Shown: positions 8,491 through 15,241 of the stretch, in pieces | Layout: every line of letters starts with the position of its first letter | Numbering within the stretch: position 1 is the stretch's first letter | Source of the DNA: Wukongarchaeum sp048886645 | GTDB taxonomy: Archaea; Asgardarchaeota; Wukongarchaeia; Wukongarchaeales; Wukongarchaeaceae | Assembly: GCA_048886645.1 (NCBI GenBank) | Contig: JBHLKN010000029.1 | Location: 1 to 20,802, forward strand | DNA length: 20,802 nucleotides | Direction: 5' to 3' | Notes under the pieces: model-generated | Told to the model about the DNA's origin: nothing | Seen by the model: only the letters and a program-made list of their open reading frames with translations | Database searches by the model: none | Translations under genes and position numbers: made by a program

Positions 8491-8784
8491 TTACCATAAC
8501 TGGAATAAATTTTTTAGCGCTCTTGCCCTTGATTGTTCAATACAATATCGATAAATCCTTATCCTTCCGAATTTTTTTTCTTGCACTATGCCTGCTTTAG
8601 CAAGTTGATCTAAGTGTTTTAGAGTTATTGTGTGATTAAGCCTTGTTCTGTTTATGATTTCAGATATGTTAAGCTCTCCTTCTTCGGCCAATAATCTAAG
8701 TATCTTTACCCTACCTTTAGATGAAAGTACCTCTTCGATAGGAGGTTCTTCTTTATTTTTTTCTATTTTATTCATCACGAACAT
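8491..8784 (-). CDS. Winged-helix DNA-binding regulator (ArsR-like)
   Basis: Small 97-residue protein that is almost entirely one winged helix-turn-helix domain. After a charged 25-residue lead, SSKGRVKILRLLAEEGELNISEI forms helices 1-2, NRTRLNHTITLKHLDQLAKAGIV is the helix-turn-helix, and EKKFGRIRIYRY is the beta wing. The tail ARALKNLFQLW is a short helix probably used for dimerisation. No metal-binding cysteines typical of ArsR sensors are seen, so it is more likely a general archaeal wHTH repressor. The start at 8784 has GGAG 8 bases upstream; an ATG three codons in is an alternative. It converges on mobB and has the transposon relic just upstream of its promoter region. The target is unknown. 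Confidence 0.85.
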   Translation of the reverse strand: MFVMNKIEKNKEEPPIEEVLSSKGRVKILRLLAEEGELNISEIINRTRLNHTITLKHLDQLAKAGIVQEKKFGRIRIYRYCIEQSRARALKNLFQLW

Positions 8785-8864
8785 TAAATTATCTCCTGAT
8801 CTTCCAGCAGTAAGAAATATGATAAAAGCAATCCTTTGGCAAATTAGTGATACCTAGGAGTGAA

Positions 8865-8960
8865 GTGAACTACTCCTCCCTATTGGGGGGAGCTTCCTGG
8901 TTCAACGACTGAACTTGCCGAGATTTCTCTCGGTAGAGGCTCTGTCTCCGCAGGCGTAAA
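8865..8960 (-). ncRNA. OmegaRNA-like scaffold at the right end of the element
   Basis: Three consecutive perfect or near-perfect hairpins lie in the region that encodes the guide-RNA scaffold in full IS200/IS605 elements. They are CCGAGA-GAAA-TCTCGG (8918-8933, with a GNRA tetraloop), GTTCA-GTCGT-TGAAC (8900-8914), and an 8-bp right-end stem with one G-U pair closing an AATA loop (8873-8892). On the minus strand they end in GTAGTTCAC, after which a guide would begin (bases below about 8864). Function is inferred from position and structure only. Confidence 0.5.
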
Positions 8961-9016
8961 TTCGGGCTTTTTTCTTGCTCTTGGTTTGGATGCAGCCTAA
9001 ATTTGTAACTTATCAT
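8870..9016 (-). pseudogene. tnpB: Remnant tnpB open frame (N-terminus joined to 3' end)
   Basis: A 48-codon frame from ATG 9014-9016 to TAG 8870-8872. Residues 1-15 (MISYKFRLHPNQEQE) match the start of TnpB. Residues from about 35 (VQSLNQEAPPNREE) match its extreme C-terminus, which in full-length proteins lies some 350 residues later. The middle is junction sequence; the CGDRAST motif of the C-terminal zinc region is present in a different frame, so the join is also frameshifted. No nuclease catalytic residues remain. It may be translated but cannot be an active nuclease. Confidence 0.7.
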
Positions 9017-9044
9017 TTTTATCTACCTGAGTTTCCTAAAAACT

Positions 9045-9052
9045 TTTATAAA
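9045..9052 (-). promoter_or_regulatory. TATA box of the miniature element
   Basis: TTTATAAA, a full match to the archaeal TTTAWAWR box, placed about 32 bases upstream of the remnant tnpB ATG (9016) on the minus strand. It could drive transcription through the omegaRNA-like region. Confidence 0.45.
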
Positions 9053-9123
9053 CACCGTGATTCATCCCCTCCCTCGCAGAAGGGGACTTCTCGTTAAATA
9101 AGTTTAAAGTTATTTTGATATTG

Positions 9124-10347
9124 TTAGGTTTTTTTTGATTGCTTCTCGGAATATTTATCCAAAATTGTTTCTATTTTCTTTTCAACTATTTTTGCAGGGG
9201 CATCAGCTATGGTGATTAAAGTGGTTTTTCCTCGATATCCTTTTGAAGAGATTTTTGTTGCAATAATGCCTTCTATTTCAAGCTCTTTGGTGTATTCCCA
9301 AAGCTGAGTGTGGCCCCTTGGTTTTTCCTCATATTCCTCACAAATAACTGTATAAATCTCTTCCAAGTCACCCATGGTGATATAGGCTTTATTTTCTTTT
9401 TTTAGTGCTCTTGCTATTGATAATAAGGTTAAAAGTTTTTGTTTTGGAAGAGTTTCAACTGTTTCTCGCCTTATTACCGGGTAGATATCTCCTTTCGCTT
9501 TACGAGCATGTTCAGGGGCTACTTTTAATTCAGAATTTTTATCGGCGTATTTACCAGCACGCCATAATAAATCTAAGGCTAGACGGGCATCCCCCCATTG
9601 TGATGCGATGTCTGCGATTAAATCTACTGTTTCAGGTAGAACGGTTCCTTCATAAAAAGCTTCTTTTATCCTAGCCCATAAAATATCTTTAAGTTGATTT
9701 ATGGTGTATTTATTTAGGCATATTATGTTCTTTTGAAGGGTGCTAAGGGTGCTGATGTCTAAAAGAGCGTAATAATTTATGGTTTTTGTGATTACTATGA
9801 GAGATATTCGTTGAATTGCGTTTAATTTATCATCATTTGCCCTAATAAGATCATAGATAAAGTCGGTACTATTATTTTTTCGTAACAAATAATCTGCTTC
9901 ATCAAGGACTAAAAGTAGAAAGACATTGTTTTTTTCTAAAACTTCGTTAAGGAGGTATAAAAGCTCGCCTGTTGAAAATCCTCTAAGAGGAGTATTAGGG
10001 CTAAAATTTCTTATGATTGTAGTTAGCATCAAAGTGCTAGTTTTTTGTTTTCTACAGTTGATATGAATATACTTCAAGTTAATATTCCTGAGACTAGTGC
10101 TTTCTTCTAAGAAATCACCAAATCTTTTTGCAATAGCAGTCTTTCCAGTGCCAACATGTCCTATAATAGAGACAGTTTTGCTACAAGAACCAGGAGCCTG
10201 AATTAAAACCCGGAAAAATTGGGCTAATTGGCGTAATTCTGCGTCTCTATGTATTAAATGAGGGGGAACATAATCTGTTGAAAGTTTTTCTTCATTCATA
10301 AAAACAGATTTACGACCCAATTCCTCTTCAATTATATTGATGTCCAC
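9124..10347 (-). CDS. cdc6: Orc1/Cdc6 replication initiator
   Basis: AAA+ protein that recognises archaeal replication origins and helps load MCM. From the GTG at 10345-10347 it has 407 residues. Visible features are the lead-in STDYVPPHLIHRDAELRQL, Walker A GHVGTGKTA (about residues 63-71), Walker B LLVLDEADYL, an initiator-specific region, sensor 2 in WGDARLALDLLWRAG, and a C-terminal winged helix (ITMGDLEEIYTVICEEY through KGYRGKTTLITIA). A TTG five codons upstream is in frame, but GAGGAG at 10355-10360 is correctly spaced for the GTG. Archaeal cdc6 genes often sit beside origins; the upstream gap contains G-runs but no convincing ORB. It is probably not co-transcribed with enolase, as about 150 bases separate them. 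Confidence 0.93.
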   Translation of the reverse strand: MDINIIEEELGRKSVFMNEEKLSTDYVPPHLIHRDAELRQLAQFFRVLIQAPGSCSKTVSIIGHVGTGKTAIAKRFGDFLEESTSLRNINLKYIHINCRKQKTSTLMLTTIIRNFSPNTPLRGFSTGELLYLLNEVLEKNNVFLLLVLDEADYLLRKNNSTDFIYDLIRANDDKLNAIQRISLIVITKTINYYALLDISTLSTLQKNIICLNKYTINQLKDILWARIKEAFYEGTVLPETVDLIADIASQWGDARLALDLLWRAGKYADKNSELKVAPEHARKAKGDIYPVIRRETVETLPKQKLLTLLSIARALKKENKAYITMGDLEEIYTVICEEYEEKPRGHTQLWEYTKELEIEGIIATKISSKGYRGKTTLITIADAPAKIVEKKIETILDKYSEKQSKKT

Positions 10348-10353
10348 ACAGAA

Positions 10354-10360
10354 TCTCCTC
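10354..10360 (-). promoter_or_regulatory. Shine-Dalgarno sequence of cdc6
   Basis: GAGGAGA on the minus strand, about 6 bases upstream of the GTG at 10347. It supports that GTG rather than the overlapping TTG at 10362 as the start. Confidence 0.6.
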
Positions 10361-10470
10361 AAAATTAATTTTTTAACTTAAGGACCTTGCTATAAAACGG
10401 TTGAAAAAATAAACTAACTAAATGAATAATAAAGAGGAGGAGAATATAAAAGGGGGGGCAGAGGGGGGGT

Positions 10471-10500
10471 AAAAACTGGAAAAAAACAGATTATGTTTTT
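10471..10500 (-). terminator. T-rich terminator downstream of enolase
   Basis: Just past the enolase stop, the minus strand reads a T7 run and a T5 run separated by CCAG. Archaeal RNA polymerase terminates at such oligo-T tracts. No strong hairpin precedes it. Confidence 0.35.
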
Positions 10501-10502
10501 AC

Positions 10503-11828
10503 TTATATTTCCTGCTTTGAGTTGTATTTTTTCCATGCAGTTCTATAGAATTTTCCAGTGTATTCTCCCATACTGCCTAACTGTTCTTCAATCCGTAAAA
10601 GTTGATTGTATTTCGCTGTACGTTCGCTTCTTGCAGGGGCGCCTAGCTTTATTTGACCACAGCATAAGGCTACGGATAAGTCGGCAATATAAGGATCTTC
10701 AGTCTCTCCAGACCTGTGGCTTACTACGACAGAATAATTGTTTTCAAAAGATAATTTTGCAGCTTCGATAGCTTCTGTTAAACTGCCTATTTGATTGACT
10801 TTCAAAAGAAGAGAATTGCAAGCATTCATCTGTATACCGTTTTTTAGGCGGTCTATGTTTGTCACAAATAAATCATCTCCCACTACTTGGGCTTTATCCC
10901 CTATCTTTTTTGTAAATTCAGCAAATAGTTCAAAATCATCTTCTTCAAAAGGATCTTCAAAGATTTTAATTGGAAAAAGATCAGCTAATTCTAAATAATA
11001 ATCTACAAATTCTTCCCTAGAAAGAAACTTCCCATCTATAAGATATTTTCCAGTTTTTTTATCATAAAACTCCGAAGCGGCAGAATCGAGGGCAAAATGA
11101 AAATCTTTACCAGGAGTATAGCCTGTAGCTTCTACTCCATTAACAAGAGCTTCTAATGCTTCAATGGAAGTATTCATAGGAGGAGCAAAACCGCCCTCAT
11201 CACCCACATTAACCGCGGTTTTACCATATTTTTGCTTAATAGTATCTTTCAACTGTTGGTATACTTCACAAACACCTCTAACACCCTCAAACATGTTAGG
11301 AAAACCTATGGGAACTAGCATGAACTCTTGTATAACAAGATTGGATCCAGCATGTTTTCCCCCATTTATAACATTACTTAGTGGGACCGGCAGCAAGTAA
11401 CCGTCAAGAGGTAGACCGGCTATTTTTCTAACGTGTTCATATAATGAGATATTTTGGGTCTTAGCTGCAGCCCTTGAAACAGCCAAACTAACACCTAAAA
11501 TAGCGTTAGCGCCTAAAACACTTTTATTTTGGGTTCCGTCAAGATCAATCATTATATTATCAATTTCTGATTGATTTTGAGCCTCCTTTTCTAAAATTTT
11601 GGGCGTTATAAGTTCATGGATGTTTTTTATAGCTTTTTGAACACCTTTCCCATGATATTTTGATTTGTCTCCATCACGGAGCTCTAAAGCTTCATGAGTC
11701 CCAGTACTAGCACCGCTTGGAACTGCGGCTCTACCCACTATTCCTTTATCTAAAACAACTTCAACTTCGACGGTGGGATTTCCTCTTGAGTCAAGAATTT
11801 GGCGCGCATAAACCTTCTTAATTTTCAT
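10503..11828 (-). CDS. eno: Enolase (phosphopyruvate hydratase)
   Basis: Glycolytic/gluconeogenic enzyme interconverting 2-phosphoglycerate and phosphoenolpyruvate. The 441-residue protein starts MKIKKVYARQILDSRGNPTVEVEV and contains the complete active site: the mobile loop SGASTGTHEALELRD, NVGDEGGFAPP, metal ligands in FALDSAASEF, FEDPFEEDD and VVGDDLF, the catalytic Lys in LLLKVNQIGSLTEAI, and SHRSGETED near the C-terminus. The ATG at 11826-11828 is preceded by AGGTGTC as ribosome-binding site. The promoter region holds a perfect 18-bp palindrome (11840-11857) overlapping the predicted transcription start. It is encoded on the same strand as the upstream intein-bearing EF-2 gene but probably transcribed separately. 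Confidence 0.97.
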   Translation of the reverse strand: MKIKKVYARQILDSRGNPTVEVEVVLDKGIVGRAAVPSGASTGTHEALELRDGDKSKYHGKGVQKAIKNIHELITPKILEKEAQNQSEIDNIMIDLDGTQNKSVLGANAILGVSLAVSRAAAKTQNISLYEHVRKIAGLPLDGYLLPVPLSNVINGGKHAGSNLVIQEFMLVPIGFPNMFEGVRGVCEVYQQLKDTIKQKYGKTAVNVGDEGGFAPPMNTSIEALEALVNGVEATGYTPGKDFHFALDSAASEFYDKKTGKYLIDGKFLSREEFVDYYLELADLFPIKIFEDPFEEDDFELFAEFTKKIGDKAQVVGDDLFVTNIDRLKNGIQMNACNSLLLKVNQIGSLTEAIEAAKLSFENNYSVVVSHRSGETEDPYIADLSVALCCGQIKLGAPARSERTAKYNQLLRIEEQLGSMGEYTGKFYRTAWKKYNSKQEI

Positions 11829-11839
11829 TTAAAGACACC

Positions 11840-11857
11840 TTGAAAAATATTTTTCAA
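11840..11857. promoter_or_regulatory. 18-bp perfect palindrome in the enolase promoter
   Basis: TTGAAAAATATTTTTCAA is its own reverse complement. It lies between the enolase ATG (11828) and a TATA-like CTTATAAAAG on the minus strand (11876-11885). The expected transcription start, about 26 bases past the TATA centre, falls inside the palindrome. Such placement suits a repressor operator. It could also simply fold as a 5'-UTR hairpin, or be chance in AT-rich DNA. Confidence 0.45.
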
Positions 11858-11875
11858 AATTAAGAAAAGTTTTTA

Positions 11876-11885
11876 CTTTTATAAG
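11876..11885 (-). promoter_or_regulatory. TATA box of enolase
   Basis: CTTATAAAAG on the minus strand, about 50 bases upstream of the enolase ATG, consistent with a short leader containing the palindrome and the Shine-Dalgarno sequence. Confidence 0.4.
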
Positions 11886-11971
11886 TTTGCGCATGTTTTC
11901 TAAAGTACTAAAAATCGGTATTTCTAAAATCATTGAAGATTTTTAAAGAAAAAAAAGAGAAATAAACAATA

Positions 11972-14731
11972 TTATTCCATATTATCAGGAAAAATAGTAG
12001 TTTCTGGAAAGGTGGTATAGAGACCTTTTCGTTGCCTAATTCCAAGTATGAGGTTTTTTAACTTGTTTTTAGGGACAAAATTCCAATGATCAAGTTTCAT
12101 TTGCCAAAGAGCGGTCCCACTAGTTTCGCTTCTTAATTCTGAAGCCAAATTAAAGGTATCAGCTACAGGTATAAATCCGGTTATAATGAAAACAGGAGGT
12201 TTCTCCTCGATACTATGAATAGTGCCTCTCCTTTTAGAGAGAACATGTTTAGCCTTTCCGATGAAATCGCGAGTCATAAGTATAGTTATTTTATAAATAG
12301 GCTCTAATAGTGATGGACCAGATGAAAGTATTGCGTCCCATATAGCATTTTTAACCATATGAACGATTTCGCTTCCTCGTTTTTGGATGACATCAGCATA
12401 GTTTAAGTTTTTGACTAAAAATTTTATCCCGCGAAGAGGTTCTTCGCATAAAGGACCAGAATTACAAGCATGTAAAAATCCTGATACTAGGGAATCTTTA
12501 ACGTCAGATAAAAGTTGAGAACTTTCAAAATCTAAAAGCAAGATATTTCCTGTAGCAGATAACCCCAAAATTTTCCTTAAATCGAGGGAAGTTTTATCAC
12601 TAAATTCTCCTACTAATTTCGGCGATTCTTTTTCCGTAAAGGAGCCATTTATACCCGCGTTAATTATTAGGTCTACAATTTTTTCCTCGAGAGGTTCAAC
12701 TATTAAAGACATTTCATTATAACTATTAGGACTTTTAACAACAATGGGATGAGGAGTTTTTTGCGAAATGCTTTCCCTAAATGAAACAATTGGAGGAGAA
12801 ATTGAAACATCTATGCCATTTTCTATAATTTTCTTTGCTGCTATTTCAAGATGCAACTCGCCTATACCGCTTAAAAGGTATTCTCCTGTCTCTTTATTAA
12901 TAGAAACTTTGAGATTAGGATCTTCAATAACAAGATCTTTTTCCATTATCTCAATCATTTGGGGTAAATCTTTCGGCTTTAAAGGTTCTATAGCGACTGT
13001 AACAACAGGTTCACTCACATATTTTATTAACTCAAAAGGAACCATAGAATCCGCGATAGATAAATCACAAACAGTATCACCCGGACGTGCTTCTTCAAGA
13101 CCCATAAGAGCCACTATATTACCGGTAGAAACCTCATCTACAACAATGCGATTTTCGCCCATAAACATGCTTACTTGATGAACTCTTTTTCGTTTCTTTT
13201 TAGAAAGAATAAACACCTTATCGCCAACATGGACAGAACCAGAAAAAATTCGCCCCGTACAAATAACACTTTTAACTAAAGGATCAACGAAAGAATGATT
13301 TATAACAATGATAAGGGGAGAACTTGAATCGCACTTAAGCATGGCTTGACCGATTTCAGTAGAAAGGTCACCATGCCAAATTTTAGGTATACGATAAGCC
13401 TGAGCCTCCGTAGGAGAAGGAAGATGATTAACAATCATATCAAGTACAGCAGAATGAAGAGGAAGCAAAGTGCTAAGCTTTAAAAACCCATTATTTTGTT
13501 CATAAAACCTAATTATATCTGAAAATTTTACACCTTTTTCTTTAGCAATTGGTAATGTAAAACCCCACCTATGAAGGGCTGAACCAAAAGCCACAGACCC
13601 TGCAGCAGTTTTAACTTTCCATGATTTAATAAATTCTGGCTCTGCATAAGAATCGATAAGACCATTAAAATCGCTGATTATAGAACTTAAACGGTTTTGA
13701 ATCTCTTTGGGAGATAGTTTTAACTCGCGGATAAGACGGTCTAATTTGTTAATAAATAATACAGGTTTTACACGTTCATTTAACGCTTGTTGTGTAACAA
13801 TTTCTGTCTGAACCATAATTCCTTCTACAGCATCAACAACTACTACTGCACCATCAATTATTCGCAGTGCCCTTGTTACTTTTCCACTAAAATCAATATG
13901 ACCTGGGGTATCTATCAGATTAAGTATGTAAGATTTATTGTCGATTTTATGTAAAAGGGAGATTATGGCTGTTTTTATCGTTATACCTCTTTTTTGTTCT
14001 TCTTCCAAATAATCTAGAGCAAGAGCCTTTCCCGCAACATTTGGTGAAAGTAGCCCAGCAGCAACTAACAAATTGTCAGCCAGGGTTGTATTATGTACGA
14101 AAAAACCTTCCACAACTAAATTATGAGTATCAGGAACAGTAAAATCATAAACATAATTTTCAAACACTAAACTTTTTGAAACTACTTTTTCAAAACATAT
14201 ATCTTCGCTATTAAGTGGCATTGTTTTAGAAATAAAATCAGAACCATTGGAAGTTACATGCAACGTATTAGGTACAACTATATAATCTCCTTTTTTCAAA
14301 TTCTTTGCATTTTTTTCTACGATTTTATTACCGTTTAAAACTAAAAATTTGTGCTCAGGAGTAACTTTTACCTTTCTCCCATTACCTAATGAAACCTCAA
14401 TCAAATTAGAATCATATTTTAATCGCCAAATATAGGTAATGGGTTTCCACAAAATGCATCCAGAAGAAACATCTAGAGATATGGTGCGCAAACCTTTTGA
14501 AGAAACATCTAAAACTGTTTTATTTTCACCAGAAAAAATTATCGGAGATTGTTTAAGGGATTCAAAAAGTACAGAAGCTTGTTTCCATTGACCGTTAACA
14601 TAAACTTTTGAATCACCTGAAACACATTTCCCATGATCAACATGGGAACATATACAGAAATTACGAATGTTTTCTTTAAAAAACATAATCTTATTTATAT
14701 CTTCTACAAGCCGTCTGATTTTAGAAGACAA
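11972..14731 (-). CDS. EF-2 paralogue with P-loop mini-intein and no diphthamide histidine
   Basis: EF-2 is the GTPase that drives tRNA-mRNA translocation. This 919-residue precursor contains a 179-residue intein (residues 36-214); the spliced protein would be 740 residues, normal for archaeal EF-2. The N-terminus (KENIRNFCICSHVDHGK, then TTLADNLL) and all G motifs are canonical: KRGITI 247-252, DTPGHIDF 274-281, NKLD 328-331 and GSAL. Domains II, III and V are recognisable. In domain IV the loop that carries diphthamide is changed: where other archaea have HEDPAHRGPAQ this protein reads YADVIQKRGSE, giving Gln783 at the modified position in an ungapped alignment. The start is a TTG with AAAGGAG 9 bases upstream. 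It is divergent from the 83-residue ORF and the second EF-2. It may be a ribosome-dependent GTPase with reduced or altered translocase function. Confidence 0.92.
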   Translation of the reverse strand: MSSKIRRLVEDINKIMFFKENIRNFCICSHVDHGKCVSGDSKVYVNGQWKQASVLFESLKQSPIIFSGENKTVLDVSSKGLRTISLDVSSGCILWKPITYIWRLKYDSNLIEVSLGNGRKVKVTPEHKFLVLNGNKIVEKNAKNLKKGDYIVVPNTLHVTSNGSDFISKTMPLNSEDICFEKVVSKSLVFENYVYDFTVPDTHNLVVEGFFVHNTTLADNLLVAAGLLSPNVAGKALALDYLEEEQKRGITIKTAIISLLHKIDNKSYILNLIDTPGHIDFSGKVTRALRIIDGAVVVVDAVEGIMVQTEIVTQQALNERVKPVLFINKLDRLIRELKLSPKEIQNRLSSIISDFNGLIDSYAEPEFIKSWKVKTAAGSVAFGSALHRWGFTLPIAKEKGVKFSDIIRFYEQNNGFLKLSTLLPLHSAVLDMIVNHLPSPTEAQAYRIPKIWHGDLSTEIGQAMLKCDSSSPLIIVINHSFVDPLVKSVICTGRIFSGSVHVGDKVFILSKKKRKRVHQVSMFMGENRIVVDEVSTGNIVALMGLEEARPGDTVCDLSIADSMVPFELIKYVSEPVVTVAIEPLKPKDLPQMIEIMEKDLVIEDPNLKVSINKETGEYLLSGIGELHLEIAAKKIIENGIDVSISPPIVSFRESISQKTPHPIVVKSPNSYNEMSLIVEPLEEKIVDLIINAGINGSFTEKESPKLVGEFSDKTSLDLRKILGLSATGNILLLDFESSQLLSDVKDSLVSGFLHACNSGPLCEEPLRGIKFLVKNLNYADVIQKRGSEIVHMVKNAIWDAILSSGPSLLEPIYKITILMTRDFIGKAKHVLSKRRGTIHSIEEKPPVFIITGFIPVADTFNLASELRSETSGTALWQMKLDHWNFVPKNKLKNLILGIRQRKGLYTTFPETTIFPDNME
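14090..14626 (-). other. Mini-intein in the P-loop of the EF-2 paralogue
   Basis: An in-frame 179-residue insertion lies exactly between the Lys and Thr of HGK-TTL. Splicing blocks are all present: block A begins CVSGDSKVYV (nucleophilic Cys), block B is GRKVKVTPEHKFLV with the TxxH motif, block F is VYDFTVPDTHNLVVEG, and block G ends FFVHN with the His-Asn pair. The +1 extein residue is Thr. It is too short for a LAGLIDADG homing endonuclease and none is seen, so it is a mini-intein that should splice but not home. The host GTPase cannot bind GTP until it splices. Confidence 0.92.
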
Positions 14732-14740
14732 TTAATTAGA

Positions 14741-14747
14741 CTCCTTT
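14741..14747 (-). promoter_or_regulatory. Shine-Dalgarno sequence of the intein-bearing EF-2 gene
   Basis: AAAGGAG on the minus strand, 9 bases upstream of the TTG at 14731. It supports the TTG start, which also gives an N-terminus of normal EF-2 length. Confidence 0.6.
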
Positions 14748-14879
14748 AAAAATAATGAACCTGAAAGATAATATTGATAACAAAATTTTAAAAACTTTAA
14801 AAATAACATTGAAGCAATTTTAAATATATAGTTTGCAGTAAACATCATTAAAAAATAGAAAAAATTGTTGGGATAACTA

Positions 14880-15131
14880 ATGGTATTAACAGAAAAAGGT
14901 AGAAAAAAGATCAAGATGGACACCATAGAAACATGCCTAGACACTATTTCAAAGTTTGACATCTTTGAAGAACTTGAATTGCCACAATCCCCAGAAAGAG
15001 CAGAACTACGGGAAATGATAGAGACTATTTTAGAAGAAAAAGGCTGGTTCTTCGAATTTGAAAAGGACCAAAACAGCGAAGAAGCAGACACGTTGATATG
15101 CAGGATCTATAAGGGAGTAGCTGCATCCTAA
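14880..15131 (+). CDS. Uncharacterised 83-residue acidic protein between two EF-2 genes
   Basis: I do not recognise this family. The predicted protein starts with a basic stretch (EKGRKKIKMD), followed by a largely helical acidic body (IFEELELPQSPERAELREMI, then ETILEEKGWFFEFEKD) and a short beta-like end (ADTLICRIYKGVAAS). It has about 20 acidic and 12 basic residues, two cysteines, no signal peptide and no membrane segment. The codon composition resembles the flanking genes, and the frame opposite it gives a low-quality Ser/Phe-rich protein, so this is the likelier coding strand. It lies 148 bases from the divergent intein-bearing EF-2 paralogue and 110 bases upstream of the other EF-2 on the same strand. 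A translation-related role is only a guess from location. Confidence 0.65.
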   Translation: MVLTEKGRKKIKMDTIETCLDTISKFDIFEELELPQSPERAELREMIETILEEKGWFFEFEKDQNSEEADTLICRIYKGVAAS

Positions 15132-15241
15132 CAATTTATTATATTTTTTAGAAAGGTTGACTTTTTATACGAAAAAATTAAGGTTAAATAAATAAAAAAA
15201 AGATCGGTTTTTCTATCTTTTAAATTACTTATGGTAAAGAG

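Larger units (their letters stand above)
8862..9088 (-). mobile_element. Miniature IS200/IS605-type element (tnpB-derived, internally deleted)
   Basis: Read on the minus strand, the left end carries a hairpin (AGGGGA/TCCCCT arms at 9065-9086). It is followed by a TATA box (TTTATAAA, 9045-9052) and an ATG at 9016 opening with MISYKFRLHPNQEQE, a typical TnpB N-terminus. The sequence then jumps straight to the characteristic 3' end of tnpB: one frame reads YACGDRAST, another reads VQSLNQEAP, both hallmarks of TnpB C-termini. The right end has the family-style hairpin (8873-8892) and GTAGTTCAC terminus. About 1 kb of tnpB is missing and no tnpA is seen. The exact element boundaries are estimates. 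This is a MITE-like derivative that would need a transposase in trans. It fills the gap between cdc6 and the wHTH gene (8785-9123); outside it only short AT-rich flanks remain. Confidence 0.8.

Noticed and set aside
12768..13178. 136-codon open frame on the plus strand inside the EF-2 paralogue
   Set aside because: Ser/Ile/Thr-rich translation typical of an antisense shadow; the minus-strand frame encodes conserved EF-2 domains.
14732..15091. 119-codon minus-strand open frame opposite the 83-residue ORF
   Set aside because: Low-complexity Ser/Phe-rich translation; it would place a gene directly against the EF-2 paralogue start and covers its promoter and Shine-Dalgarno sequence.
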